Both the position numbers and the translations under genes were made by a program. The notes under the pieces are model-generated. The model was not told the DNA's origin, searched no databases, and saw only the letters and a program-made list of their open reading frames with translations. Positions 51,755-61,144 of a DNA stretch of 64,000 bases are shown here, piece by piece; within the stretch, counting starts at the first letter, position 1, and each line of letters begins with the position of its first letter. Source of the stretch: Prevotella sp. E13-17 (lineage in GTDB: Bacteria; Bacteroidota; Bacteroidia; Bacteroidales; Bacteroidaceae). The stretch is taken from NCBI RefSeq assembly GCF_022024035.1, contig NZ_CP091787.1:1984001-2048000 (forward strand). Reading direction: 5' to 3'.

Positions 51755-54199
51755 TTATTTCCAGACAAGTTGACGGCCAATCTGATCGTAGATATACGCA
51801 TAGTGTGCGCGACTTTCGGTATCGGTAGCTGAAGCAGCTGCCACCTTAGCTTTCTTCTGCAGTTGCTGAAGCGTGTAGAGCACTGCAGGGCGTACCACAT
51901 TATTATTAGAATTATTAATAGAAATCAGACTAGAAAGCATGCTCTTTTGCAGAGCCATACGATAAGAAGAAATTTTTCTACCAGTATTAAGCTCGGCAAA
52001 CACCAACTTGCTAAGATCAGAAAGATACTGCTGAGCAGAATAAAGCTCGTTCAACTCAAACAAACGATTCATCATCATAGTCATGATGGGCTCACCGATA
52101 CTGCTTGACAGATACTGAGGATCGGTGATCAGACGCTTGGCGTAGGACATATCGCGCAACCACATGGGCTCGTGAAGCACCTGCTCGTCGAGGAACTTCA
52201 AGGCAGCCTTCTGCTTGGCCAACGGCTGTGGCTCGAACTTATTACCCTCCATACCCTGTGTTTTGGGTTCTACAAGATAGCCACCGATATTGCGCGCCAC
52301 ATGGCCACAATAGCGATAGAACTGCATCTGAATCTGATTATACATCGTTGACAAGTCGTTGCCGTAGATATCTTTCTCGTCGTCCTTAATATACTCAGGA
52401 AGGTTCTTAGCAAGACGTTTCAGGTTGAGAATACCATAATAGCTGGCCTTCACGGCATCGTCGCCCAGATCTTCGGTCTGACGACGAGGATCTCTGTGTT
52501 CGCCTTCGCCATCACCCCACCACAAACGGCGGTTCTTCAGCGACTCTAGCACCATTGGCTCCAGCATCTTGTGGTCTTCCAGTTCGTCCTTAGCATCGAG
52601 CATGGGCTTGTAGCCCCATGTGATAGCCCACATGTCGTAGTCGCCGATGCGGGGGAAAATGCCCTCACGACTAATGCCGTCCTCGGGCTGTGCCACATAG
52701 TTGAAGCGTGCATAGTCCATGATACTTGGCGTGTGACCATGAGCCTCCACCCAAGCCTTGTTGCGCAGGTTCTCCACGGGCACCGTGCTCGAGCTGCCGA
52801 AGTTATGGCGCAGTCCCAGCGTGTGGCCCACCTCGTGAGAGCTGACAAAGCGGATGAGCTGTCCCATGAGTTCCTCGTCATAGTTCATCTTCTGTGCAGC
52901 CTCGTCGATAGAACTAGCCTGAATCATATACCAGTCGTGCACCAGCGACATCACGTTGTGATACCAGCAGATATGACTCTCGAGAATCTCACCCGTACGA
53001 GGATCATGCACATTAGGCCCATAGGCATTGGCAATAGGACTGGCCAGATAGCGAATACAACTGTAGCGTGCATCCTCCATACTCATGGTACTGTCGTTCT
53101 CGGGCCACTCACGTGCCTGAATGGCATTCTTGAAGCCAGCCTTTTCGAAAGCCTTCTGCCAGTCTTCTACACCCATAATCAGATATTTGCGCCACTGCTT
53201 TGGCGTTGCGGGGTCAATATAATAGATAATAGGCTTAGCGGGTTCCACCAACTCGCCGTTCTTCATTTTCTCCACATCCTCAGGACGTGGTTCCAGACGC
53301 CAACGGGTGATGAAGGTCTTGCTCTCCACGCGCTGCTGGTCGTCACTATAGCTATTGAAGCGATCGGTGAAGTAGCCGACGCGAGGATCAAAGTAGCGGC
53401 GCATCATGGGCTTTTCAGGTAGTAGCACAAAGCTGATGTTCAATCCAAATGTCACCAGACCCGTGCTGGCTGCAGAGGGCAGCGATCTACCCATCGAGGC
53501 AAAGGTCTTCACGGTGCGCACCTCGGTGTTCATGGGAAACGACTTAATGTCCTCGATGTAGCTCATATCTCCTCTCATAGCCTGCAGCTCGAACTGCTTC
53601 TTGACATATTGAGGAAGCGCCATTGCCACGTTGTCTTGATTGAAGAACTGAGTAACCTTGATCTTATACTTTCCGTTCTTATGACTTTCTATTCTGAAAG
53701 AGCCAATGATCGGATTCTCATTACTGATAGTGATTGCTCGGCTGATCTTATCGACGCTATCTGCTACATTAATAATAAGGTTAGCACGCAGGAGCAACTG
53801 GTTGTCAACGCCCTTTTGGAAATAGACCGTCTGCTCGTTGACCTGCTCACCACCAAAGATGCCACTTGACGCAGGTGTACTGGTAAAGCGTGTGGTGGTC
53901 AGAAACTGACGACCAATAAGACTGTCTGGAATCTGAAAGAACCAATCGTTCTTCTCTTTTGTTACATGAAAAAGGCCCTCGCGGTCAACCAGCGGTTTCT
54001 CGACCTTTACAGAATCATTTCGCTGGGGCATCTCTTTCTTTTTCTTCTTGAACAGGCTGAAAGATGTCTTCTTTACTTTCTTACCGACTTTCTGTTCAGT
54101 CTTCGCCTTTTCTTTCTTTTCCTTCGTGTCTTTAGCCACAGTTGGTGAAGACACCAACAAAACTGCAGCAAACAAGACGCTTAAATACTTAATGGACAT
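51755..54199 (-). CDS. Large exported zinc metalloprotease (DUF5117/DUF4953 type)
   Basis: An 814-residue protein with a signal peptide (cleavage near residue 22, TVAK) and a lysine-rich linker (about 23-60). The N-terminal DUF5117-like domain (about 80-300) precedes the catalytic domain with HEVGHTLGLRHNFGSSS near 453 (HExxHxxGxxH metzincin motif) and a downstream methionine turn (SIMDYAR). The C-terminal about 230 residues are helical. It is a family widespread in Bacteroidetes whose substrates are not known. Single gene. Confidence 0.9.
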   Translation of the reverse strand: MSIKYLSVLFAAVLLVSSPTVAKDTKEKKEKAKTEQKVGKKVKKTSFSLFKKKKKEMPQRNDSVKVEKPLVDREGLFHVTKEKNDWFFQIPDSLIGRQFLTTTRFTSTPASSGIFGGEQVNEQTVYFQKGVDNQLLLRANLIINVADSVDKISRAITISNENPIIGSFRIESHKNGKYKIKVTQFFNQDNVAMALPQYVKKQFELQAMRGDMSYIEDIKSFPMNTEVRTVKTFASMGRSLPSAASTGLVTFGLNISFVLLPEKPMMRRYFDPRVGYFTDRFNSYSDDQQRVESKTFITRWRLEPRPEDVEKMKNGELVEPAKPIIYYIDPATPKQWRKYLIMGVEDWQKAFEKAGFKNAIQAREWPENDSTMSMEDARYSCIRYLASPIANAYGPNVHDPRTGEILESHICWYHNVMSLVHDWYMIQASSIDEAAQKMNYDEELMGQLIRFVSSHEVGHTLGLRHNFGSSSTVPVENLRNKAWVEAHGHTPSIMDYARFNYVAQPEDGISREGIFPRIGDYDMWAITWGYKPMLDAKDELEDHKMLEPMVLESLKNRRLWWGDGEGEHRDPRRQTEDLGDDAVKASYYGILNLKRLAKNLPEYIKDDEKDIYGNDLSTMYNQIQMQFYRYCGHVARNIGGYLVEPKTQGMEGNKFEPQPLAKQKAALKFLDEQVLHEPMWLRDMSYAKRLITDPQYLSSSIGEPIMTMMMNRLFELNELYSAQQYLSDLSKLVFAELNTGRKISSYRMALQKSMLSSLISINNSNNNVVRPAVLYTLQQLQKKAKVAAASATDTESRAHYAYIYDQIGRQLVWK

Positions 54200-54436
54200 T
54201 GTTAAATAAATATTGATTGATTAAAAAATAAAAACATTGCAAGATAGGTTGTATATGGTCTTCTTAATTTTGGGTTTTTGTATTTAGATTACATTAATGG
54301 CACGTCGTGCTATTTTGAGTGTGCTAAATTAATGAAAAAAAACAACCTACGGCTTATTATTTCTATTTTTCTTAATAACCTTATCTGAAATTAACGATAA
54401 TTAAGTATATAAGATCCTTATTGTGGGAAAAAAAAG

Positions 54437-54473
54437 AAACAATGAGCACGCATATCAAGGTGCTCATTGTTTT
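54437..54473. terminator. Terminator of the oxidoreductase cluster
   Basis: AAACAATGAGCAC / GTGCTCATTGTTT perfect 13-bp stem with a 10-nt loop, just after the CMD-cupin gene (minus strand). The rest of 54200-54436 is A+T-rich and holds no gene. Confidence 0.88.
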
Positions 54474-54474
54474 G

Positions 54475-55563
54475 TCAAAGCTCGTGAGTCAGATGATCAT
54501 AGACGTCGTCAGCCACAGGCTCACACCACTCATTGCTTGCGTTCTCCTGCACATCCTTGTGATAGGTCAGATGCTGAAACCATGAATCTTTAGCGGCTCC
54601 ATGCCAGTGCTTTACTTCAGCAGGAATGGCAATGACAGTGCCTGGGGTCATCTGAACGGCAGGTTTGCCCCATTCCTGATACCACCCCCGACCAGCGACA
54701 CAAATCAACACCTGCACCTGTTTGTGATGGATATGCCAGTTGTTGCGGCAACCAGGCTCGAAGGTGACGTTCTTCAGACCACCACCGACATCTGCCAGAT
54801 AGCTCTGACCAATGAAATACTTGCCGTAAGGATTAGGCTCGCCTTTGGGCCATTTGGTACTCAGTGTGTATCCCTCGTTGCAAAGCCAAGTGCACAGTTC
54901 ATCGACCAACTGCTGCGTGTTGCCCATATTCACGGCCCCCTGTTTGTGAGCAGCGAGTTGAGGAGTAACACCTTCCAAGCCGCTCAGGGCTGCTACTGTC
55001 ACAATCTCGCGGTCGGCAGCAGAGAGCTGGTCACCAGCGAAGATATCACCGAAGAGGTGTGACTTTAAATAGTAGTCGTCCTGCGGACAGAACTCATAGT
55101 TAAAGGGCTTTCCTGAGAGTTGGGTCTGATTCTTCACGCCCAGCTCGTAGGCCTTTTTGGCATCATCCCATTCGGCAGGGCGTTTCCAAGGCCTACCATC
55201 TTGCCAGTTGGCTTGTCGGTTGTCCAACACCTTATTCAGCACACCGAGCGCATTCAAGCTTCGGGGAAAACCTGTGTAGGCATAGAGTTGTGAGAAAGCC
55301 TCCTTCAGTTCATTGACAGTCACGCCCTTGTCAAGCGCCATACGCACAGCAGGCTCCAACCGCATCATATCTCCTTGTGCCATCAGGCAGGCACAAGCTG
55401 CCAATCCTTTAACCCTTGGTTGAAGCACCTCACGCTCGGCAGAGTCAATGCAAGCATAGCTCTGCTCTCGCTCAATCGGTGCTTTCTGACGCTCCGTCAG
55501 CGTCTGACCATTTGCTGTTATCATTGTTACCATTGCTATTAAAGATAATACGATTCTTTTCAT
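54475..55563 (-). CDS. Double carboxymuconolactone-decarboxylase and cupin fusion protein
   Basis: A 362-residue exported protein (signal peptide to about ANGQ). Two CMD/AhpD-like domains follow (about 35-115, with RVKGLAACACLMAQGDMMRL; about 165-240, with LSAADREIVTVAALSGLEGV). The C-terminus is a cupin (about 255-350, NWHIHHKQVQVLICVAGRGW and PAEVKHWHGA with metal-binding histidines). Similar fusions occur in Bacteroidetes clusters with aldo-keto reductases and flavodoxins. An oxidative-stress or quinone-related role is a guess. Last gene of the cluster. Confidence 0.88.
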   Translation of the reverse strand: MKRIVLSLIAMVTMITANGQTLTERQKAPIEREQSYACIDSAEREVLQPRVKGLAACACLMAQGDMMRLEPAVRMALDKGVTVNELKEAFSQLYAYTGFPRSLNALGVLNKVLDNRQANWQDGRPWKRPAEWDDAKKAYELGVKNQTQLSGKPFNYEFCPQDDYYLKSHLFGDIFAGDQLSAADREIVTVAALSGLEGVTPQLAAHKQGAVNMGNTQQLVDELCTWLCNEGYTLSTKWPKGEPNPYGKYFIGQSYLADVGGGLKNVTFEPGCRNNWHIHHKQVQVLICVAGRGWYQEWGKPAVQMTPGTVIAIPAEVKHWHGAAKDSWFQHLTYHKDVQENASNEWCEPVADDVYDHLTHEL

Positions 55564-55601
55564 ATATTATTCAAAACCATTCTGCTTGCACATTTGACAA
55601 T

Positions 55602-56228
55602 TTATCTAATTATCTTTTTTTTGTTTTTTATGCAGACTCCTTTCTGTCCAGCACATGCAGACGTGCCAGACAGGGTATAGGCAGAACCATTAGACTTTGC
55701 CACTGAACCATCGACCGATTGGAGGCCTGCGGTGTTGCTCAGCGACAACGTGACCTTGACGTTACTCTCGCCAGCCTTCAGGAATGTGCGCAGTTCACTT
55801 TCAGACAATCCATCGATTTTTCCCAAACGGGTGTAGCTCCATGAGTTGGTGCCGTAGAACATACAGATGTTGCTGCCGTTGTAAAGGACTATATCGCCTG
55901 GTTGCGCATTTACCGGCTCATCGGTTGCTGGCAGCGAGAATCCGAGTGCTCCCCATATTTCAAAGCCACCACTGGAGTTAAGGGTTACCGTGACAGGAGA
56001 TGATTTTAATCTCGTCAACAATGCTTCTGTCGCTGCATTGCTAACCATCGTGGCGGTATGAGTTGAACCACCGATGGTGATATACAGTAATTGTTCCATA
56101 TGATTTGAAGTTTGAGAGTTCTGGCTGGACTGCCTGTCCTGAGTCATCGAATGACAATCAGAGTTCGTAACACTGTTGATCCCAAGTGCCAGAAGCAGAC
56201 CACAAATAACCGTTAGTATTCTCTTCAT
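55602..56228 (-). CDS. Exported cyclophilin-like-fold protein
   Basis: A 208-residue protein with a signal peptide (about 1-20). Residues about 45-165 form a cyclophilin-like domain (YITIGGSTHTATMVSNAATE, WGALGFSLPATDEPVNAQPG, DIVLYNGSNICMFYGTNSWS). The C-terminal 40 residues have a short serine/glycine-rich strand region with CAGQKGVC. Domain of unknown catalysis, often beside flavodoxin and AraC genes. It lies 18 bp after the amidohydrolase gene. Confidence 0.8.
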   Translation of the reverse strand: MKRILTVICGLLLALGINSVTNSDCHSMTQDRQSSQNSQTSNHMEQLLYITIGGSTHTATMVSNAATEALLTRLKSSPVTVTLNSSGGFEIWGALGFSLPATDEPVNAQPGDIVLYNGSNICMFYGTNSWSYTRLGKIDGLSESELRTFLKAGESNVKVTLSLSNTAGLQSVDGSVAKSNGSAYTLSGTSACAGQKGVCIKNKKKIIR

Positions 56229-56246
56229 TGTTTGTTAACTATGTTT

Positions 56247-57626
56247 TTAGCGTTTGAAAATAGCGTTAAACGTCTCTGGCATCAAGGGCTGCAGGTCTTG
56301 CAACTTCAGATGCTTCACCATGTGGAGCGTGCCTTGCTTGTATTTTTTGAAATGGCTGGTCTGAATATGATGCTGATAGGCCTGCTGCGAAGCGTAGATT
56401 TCGAGGATACGGATTTGTGTAGAGTCCTCCTTGGTCTGCGTGGGAAACAGGCATAGGACGCCAGGTTCCTCGGCAAGGCTTGCCGCCTGTATCTCAGCAG
56501 CTGCAGCAAGATAATCTTTCAGATATTGGGGATGCACCTCAATTTCGGCCAGACGACAGAGCATGCCGTCGGCAGTGCGACTGACGACAGATGGTTTTTC
56601 TTTCGTCTGTCCAAAAAGCCATTGCGCATTTTTGCAAAGTATCATCTCGCGAAATGGCGCAAGGTCACTCTCGGAGGAGAGATATTGCCTCATCCTGACA
56701 AGACCCTGTGTTAGCACTTGCGGAGCAACATAAGGATAGTCGGAGCCGTAAAGCAAGTGGTCAGGAGTGGTAATGGTAAGCATCATGCGGATGACCTCAG
56801 GCGAGTGAGCACCAGCAAGGTCGTAATAGAGGGCCGCAAGATTGGCTTCATAGTCTATTTCACCAACCATTTTTCCTGCCTGCATCACCGGTGTCAGTGA
56901 CTTCATGCGAGGGATGGCTAAGGGCAGATAGGCACCACAATGAGGCACCACAACCTTTACCTGTGGATAACGCGCTAACACATTTCGACTGATCATGTTC
57001 GCAACGGCACGGGTCGTCTCCGCAAGATATTCCTGCATGGCGAGCGGTGTCTGTTGCATCACCTGACGATTGACAGGTTCTGGACGATGAGGATGCAGAA
57101 TAACCACAGCCTTGCGCTCATTCAAGAAAGCAAAGAGCGTGTCAAGTTCGGGAGCGCCAAGATACTGTCCCTGAACATTGGTAGCCAATTTGATACCGTC
57201 GGCCTTTAGCACATCGAGCGCATACCTTGCCTCTTCAATAGCTTTCGAGACATCAGGCAGCGGGAGGGCTGCACAAAACAGAAACCGCTCTGGGTGCTTG
57301 CGTTTGATACGAGCAGCAGTCTCATTGCAAAGGCGGATGACAGTCTTTTCGCCACAGTCTTCCCCTTCGATGTTCAGAGAGAGGGCTCGGGACTGCGGCT
57401 GGGGGGCTGCCAGTGTCAACACCGACATCCCTACCCCAGCCTCATCCATCCATCTGAGGTGGTTCTCCACATCATAGTCTGGCAATGGGAATCCCTCATC
57501 CATCTGTCGTCCTTCGTTTTTTAAGGCCGTCATGAAATCGGCTGTGATGATATGACTGTGCACATCCACCACGTTTTGAGCCATTGTTGCAGTTGCAATC
57601 ATCGACACAAACAAGAATCCTTTCAT
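56247..57626 (-). CDS. Amidohydrolase fused to an antibiotic-biosynthesis-monooxygenase domain
   Basis: A 459-residue exported protein (short signal to MAQ). Residues about 18-350 are an amidohydrolase_2/ACMSD-type metal-dependent domain: VDVHSHI near 20 (HxH), HPHRPEPVN near 175, VVPHCGAYLP near 220, and LLYGSDYPY near 290 with the metal-binding aspartate. Residues about 360-450 form an ABM dimeric alpha+beta-barrel domain (VHPQYLKDYLAAAAEIQAAS; EIYASQQAYQHHIQTSHFKK), as in quinol monooxygenase YgiN. The fusion suggests action on an aromatic or quinone-like compound. Confidence 0.85.
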   Translation of the reverse strand: MKGFLFVSMIATATMAQNVVDVHSHIITADFMTALKNEGRQMDEGFPLPDYDVENHLRWMDEAGVGMSVLTLAAPQPQSRALSLNIEGEDCGEKTVIRLCNETAARIKRKHPERFLFCAALPLPDVSKAIEEARYALDVLKADGIKLATNVQGQYLGAPELDTLFAFLNERKAVVILHPHRPEPVNRQVMQQTPLAMQEYLAETTRAVANMISRNVLARYPQVKVVVPHCGAYLPLAIPRMKSLTPVMQAGKMVGEIDYEANLAALYYDLAGAHSPEVIRMMLTITTPDHLLYGSDYPYVAPQVLTQGLVRMRQYLSSESDLAPFREMILCKNAQWLFGQTKEKPSVVSRTADGMLCRLAEIEVHPQYLKDYLAAAAEIQAASLAEEPGVLCLFPTQTKEDSTQIRILEIYASQQAYQHHIQTSHFKKYKQGTLHMVKHLKLQDLQPLMPETFNAIFKR

Positions 57627-57643
57627 TCTTCACTCTACAATCT

Positions 57644-58579
57644 CTACTCCATCGAATGTTCCCATCCGCCACGGGTGTCAATGCCAGTGGCATCAGCCAG
57701 TTGCTCCAGACGGGCAACCTCTTCGGCAGTCAATTGAATCTTGGCAGCCTCAGCAGCCTCGATGACATGACGCTCCTTGGTGGCTCCGATGATGGGCATC
57801 GTGCCTTTGGCAATGGCCCAGGCGATACCGATCTGCGAGCAGGAGGCTCCATACTTCTTACCGATAGCCGTCATCTCGTTGGTCAGCGCCTCCAACTGAG
57901 GCAGTACGGGGTTGTATTTCTTGCCGCGGTCGCTCTCTGCGGGCAGCGGGTTCTCCTTATTATACTTACCAGAGAGGGCACCCTGCTCCAGCACCATGTA
58001 GGCCCAGAACTCGATGCCGTTTGCCTTGCAATAATCCAGCACGCCGCCCTTTTCTGACGAGCGATAGAGCAACGAAAAGTGGTTCTGCACAGCACTCACC
58101 TTGAAACCAGCCTCGCCCAATATCTCGTTGGCACGCTGAATCTCCTTGATGTTATGGTTTGACACGCCCACACACTTCACCTTACCCGACTGCAGCAGAG
58201 GTATCAGTCCTGGTGTCCAACGCTCCACATCCATTGGATTGTGAATCCAGTAGATGTCTATATAGTCTAAGCCCATGCGTTCCAACGAGGCCTCCGCCAT
58301 TTTCTCTACCGAGTTCTCATAGACTTCTGCCAACTGTGGTGTGAACTTGGTGCTTATCAGCACATCCTCGCGGCGATAGTCCTTGGCCAGTGTGGCAAGA
58401 ATTTTCTCTGATTCACCCATGCCATAGACGGTTGCCGTGTCCCATAGGTTCAGGCCAGCCTTCATAGCTGCGTCAAACACCGGCTTCAGGTTTTCCAAGT
58501 TCGTGTTACTTCCAAACACGGTGTCGCCACCGAATGCTCCTGCGCCCCAAGCCCAGGTTCCTAATGCTATCTTACTCAT
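57644..58579 (-). CDS. Aldo/keto reductase
   Basis: A 311-residue NADPH-dependent oxidoreductase: GLNLWDTATVYGMGESEKIL (catalytic Asp/Tyr), DVLISTKFTP (Lys), YIDIYWIHNP (His), and GVSNHNIKEIQRANEIL. It reads from the -7 box TAACTTTG at 58644-58651 (minus) and heads the operon AKR, amidohydrolase-ABM, cyclophilin-like, CMD-cupin, divergent from an AraC gene. The substrate is unknown. Confidence 0.92.
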   Translation of the reverse strand: MSKIALGTWAWGAGAFGGDTVFGSNTNLENLKPVFDAAMKAGLNLWDTATVYGMGESEKILATLAKDYRREDVLISTKFTPQLAEVYENSVEKMAEASLERMGLDYIDIYWIHNPMDVERWTPGLIPLLQSGKVKCVGVSNHNIKEIQRANEILGEAGFKVSAVQNHFSLLYRSSEKGGVLDYCKANGIEFWAYMVLEQGALSGKYNKENPLPAESDRGKKYNPVLPQLEALTNEMTAIGKKYGASCSQIGIAWAIAKGTMPIIGATKERHVIEAAEAAKIQLTAEEVARLEQLADATGIDTRGGWEHSME

Positions 58580-58643
58580 CGTTCTTCTATGTTTAATATT
58601 TAAATGTCTAAATCAATTCTGAATTGCAACTGTTGATCAAATG

Positions 58644-58651
58644 CAAAGTTA
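58644..58651 (-). promoter_or_regulatory. -7 element of the 54.5-58.6 kb operon
   Basis: TAACTTTG on the minus strand, 64 bp before the AKR start codon. Confidence 0.6.
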
Positions 58652-58727
58652 CACTGTTTTTCTTGACTGCACGCTAATTATTTTACGGATTGTATTACCA
58701 ATTTTACTGAATCTGCAAAAAAAATAT

Positions 58728-58735
58728 TATCTTTG
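58728..58735 (+). promoter_or_regulatory. -7 element of araC gene
   Basis: TATCTTTG, 20 bp before the start codon of the divergent regulator. Confidence 0.65.
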
Positions 58736-58755
58736 CGCTACTAAAGCGATGAATA

Positions 58756-59661
58756 ATGGAAAATATTTTAAAGGTAAACACCCCAAACGACTATGCCAGA
58801 TACGTGGGTGCTGAAACATTACACGACGACATTTGCGTAGTACACTACGATGAGTTGGAGAACTGCCGACATGCCTTATGCAACTATGGTGTTTACGGCA
58901 TATTCTTGCTCGAGGAGAGTCCATATACCATCAGCTACGGACTGGGCCAGTACCATTTCAGCAGTGGATCACTGCTTTGCGTTGCCCCTGGACAGATGGG
59001 GGGTGTCAGCGACAATGGCGAAATTATCCACATCCGCGGTTGGGTGCTCATGTTTTCAGCACAACTGTTAGTGGGCACGCCTTTAGAAGGTCGTATTGAC
59101 GACTTCCATTTCTTCTCATACTACGACAGCGAGGCTCTGCAGATGCTGCCCGACGAACTGCGTACGCTCACAATGTGTATGAAGATGATTCGCCACGAAC
59201 TGCAGACCCACACCAATGACCCACGTAGTAAGAATGTCGTGGTGACCTATCTCCAACTTATTCTGGAATACAGCGCGCGGTTCTATGACCGTCAGTTCCA
59301 ATCGGAAGCCCAGAAGCAGACCAACGATCTGTTGATTCGCTTCGATGCTCTGCTAAAGCGCTACTACGACAAACAAATCTTTCGCCAAAACGGCCTACCC
59401 ACCGTGCGCTACTGTGCTCAAGAACTATTTCTCTCGCCTAACTACTTCGGTGACCTCATCCGACAAATGACAGGCGACAATGCCATTTCCTATATCCGTC
59501 GTTTTATCATGCAGCGCGCCCAACAGCTACTCAGTGCAGGCCATACCATTGCAGAAACAGCAGAAATGCTGGGGTTCGACTACCCACAACATTTCACGCG
59601 CAGCTTTAAAAAGCATTTCGGACAGACGCCATCAGAATATATCCGAAGATCGCACCTTTGA
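58756..59661 (+). CDS. AraC-family regulator of the AKR cluster
   Basis: A 301-residue regulator with an N-terminal sensor (about 25-130; SSGSLLCVAPGQMGG is cupin-like) and an AraC DNA-binding domain (about 205-300): VRYCAQELFLSPNYFGDLIR and IAETAEMLGFDYPQHFTRSF, ending in FGQTPSEYIRR. It is divergent to the AKR-led operon with a 176-bp shared region and most likely controls it. The repeat element copy 3 starts 12 bp after its stop. Confidence 0.9.
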   Translation: MENILKVNTPNDYARYVGAETLHDDICVVHYDELENCRHALCNYGVYGIFLLEESPYTISYGLGQYHFSSGSLLCVAPGQMGGVSDNGEIIHIRGWVLMFSAQLLVGTPLEGRIDDFHFFSYYDSEALQMLPDELRTLTMCMKMIRHELQTHTNDPRSKNVVVTYLQLILEYSARFYDRQFQSEAQKQTNDLLIRFDALLKRYYDKQIFRQNGLPTVRYCAQELFLSPNYFGDLIRQMTGDNAISYIRRFIMQRAQQLLSAGHTIAETAEMLGFDYPQHFTRSFKKHFGQTPSEYIRRSHL

Positions 59662-59672
59662 TGATATTGTAG

Positions 59673-60150
59673 CTCAGTTGCAATTGCATAGGTTTCGCGA
59701 TGCTCCCAGAGTCTTGAATTGGCATTTCCAGAGTCTGGAGAGTGTCGTTTTAAGGTCTAAAAGCACGTATTCTAAAGTCTTGAAGAGGCGTTTCTAAAGT
59801 CTAAAACCGAAGCTATCATTTCTGGTCTAGCCCCTGGATGCTCTACACCCAGCCCTTAGAACAACCGCATCCAGGGGCTAAAATGACTCGTTCCAGGGGC
59901 TGGATGCGCCACATCTAGGGGCTGGACGGACATCAAAAGTAAAGCTATTACAACGCAAAAGCGAAACTATAACAAGACGAAAGCAGAACTATGACAGTGC
60001 GAAAGCAGAACTATGACAGTGCGAAACCGTTCCTATCCCGACCAAGAACAACGCCACCACGACTCTCCCGAGGGAGGGGGTAATCCTGTCCTTTTTCTAT
60101 CTGATTTCTACCTTAATTTATTTCTATCTAAAGAATCTGCTGAGCCTCTA
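59673..60150 (-). repeat. 22-bp-periodic dispersed element, copy 3 (inverted, one extra unit)
   Basis: Reverse-oriented relative to copies 1 and 2. The unit register covers 59693-60022 in 15 units of 22 bp. The first unit of the other copies is duplicated here exactly (59983-60004 and 60005-60026). It shares its distal flank with copy 1 (GCAATTGCAACTGAG boundary, 59673-59687) and its proximal flank with copy 2 (to 60150). The central hairpin is a perfect 14-bp inverted repeat. Confidence 0.92.
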
Positions 60151-60266
60151 CTGAAATATCTGCCGTTTCTGCTTTCGAGAGACGATGAAATTAGGTTGCA
60201 AAGATTACTATATGGTAAAATTACAAAGAAATCCGCAATCTGGTTATACCCAAATTACGGATTCGT

Positions 60267-60371
60267 TTATCCTTTCTTAATAGCACCGATACGGCGCACA
60301 ATGGCTGTTCCCATACTACCGGCACCCAATAGCGCCACTACCTGTTTCTGTTCGTTTCTGTCGAAAATCAT
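60267..60371 (-). pseudogene. N-terminal remnant of a short-chain dehydrogenase
   Basis: A 34-codon frame reading MIFDRNEQKQVVALLGAGSM then GTAIVRRIGAIKKG, stop. It matches the start of the complete SDR at 61145-61978 (KQVSVLVGAGSIGQAIIRRV) with its NAD-binding GAGSxG. Everything after the first beta-alpha unit is missing. The region up to the repeat element (60151-60266) contains nothing recognisable. Confidence 0.75.
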
Positions 60372-60439
60372 AATCGTAAAGTTTTAATTGTTCTATCTCT
60401 ATACTTTCACTTTTTGCTGAAAAGATGTTATGGCCGTTT

Positions 60440-60898
60440 TCAAAGATGGAAGAATGCTCTAAACTTCTTCCAAAATGAAGGACTCGGCTCTTCATCCAAA
60501 AGGTTTAGCACGAATCCATCGGGATAGACAACCTTGTTGCTGCTTATGTCAAAGAGGGCCACATCATGTTTCTTTGCAAGGTCTGCGACTATCGGATGCA
60601 CTTCCTTTGCATCCGACCAAGCAAAACCGACATAAATGCAATCTTCAGCTATGCAATAGTCGCCTTCTTGGAATTTACCATTTCCAAGAATCTCGTCTGA
60701 CGGGGCAAACTCTCCATTGAGCGGCGGCACTATGTCCTTCATTGCAAGAAACCACTTCTGAAGGTTAGGTGTAGCATGACGGTAGTCATTATAGTCTATA
60801 TCTTCCGCCCATTCCGTAACGGCATTGTACCACTCCAAAAACTCGTTTTCGCTCGTAAAGCGTTTATGCTTATCAAGGACCATTAAATCGTAACTCAT
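60440..60898 (-). CDS. Conserved hypothetical protein (152 residues)
   Basis: Begins MSYDLMVLDKHKRFTSENEF and contains LEWYNAVTEWAEDIDYNDYR and LQKWFLAMKDIVPPLNGEF. This start and the WFLAMKD...PPLNG block recur in a family of about 150-residue proteins of many phyla that I recall being found near polymorphic toxins, but I cannot name it with certainty. No signal or membrane segment. Single gene. Confidence 0.7.
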   Translation of the reverse strand: MSYDLMVLDKHKRFTSENEFLEWYNAVTEWAEDIDYNDYRHATPNLQKWFLAMKDIVPPLNGEFAPSDEILGNGKFQEGDYCIAEDCIYVGFAWSDAKEVHPIVADLAKKHDVALFDISSNKVVYPDGFVLNLLDEEPSPSFWKKFRAFFHL

Positions 60899-60964
60899 AA
60901 CGTGTACTGTTTTTTATAATAATTCATGCCTAATTTCGTTGATTCACACAATTCAATTGCAAAA

Positions 60965-61102
60965 TTACAAATAATCCGCAAAACTGTAAAGGTTCTTACG
61001 ATATAATTGCCATAAATAACTTATTTCTCCACTCACGAACTCCGTCACCTGCCGTCCGTCACGCTTCGTGTTAATCAGATTACAACCGTAAGTATCTTCC
61101 AT
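60965..61102 (-). CDS. Doubtful 45-codon ORF
   Basis: Reads MEDTYGCNLINTKRDGRQVT and ends in an A+T-rich tail. No family recognised; it may be a remnant. It lies downstream of the SDR gene on the same strand. Confidence 0.25.
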   Translation of the reverse strand: MEDTYGCNLINTKRDGRQVTEFVSGEISYLWQLYRKNLYSFADYL

Positions 61103-61144
61103 AACTTCTATTTGTTTTTCAAGATAACGGAAGTGGGTGGCTGT

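Noticed and set aside
60013-60387. 124-codon plus-strand ORF
   Set aside because: It begins inside the 22-bp array, crosses the element end and the antisense of the SDR fragment, and has no recognisable domain.
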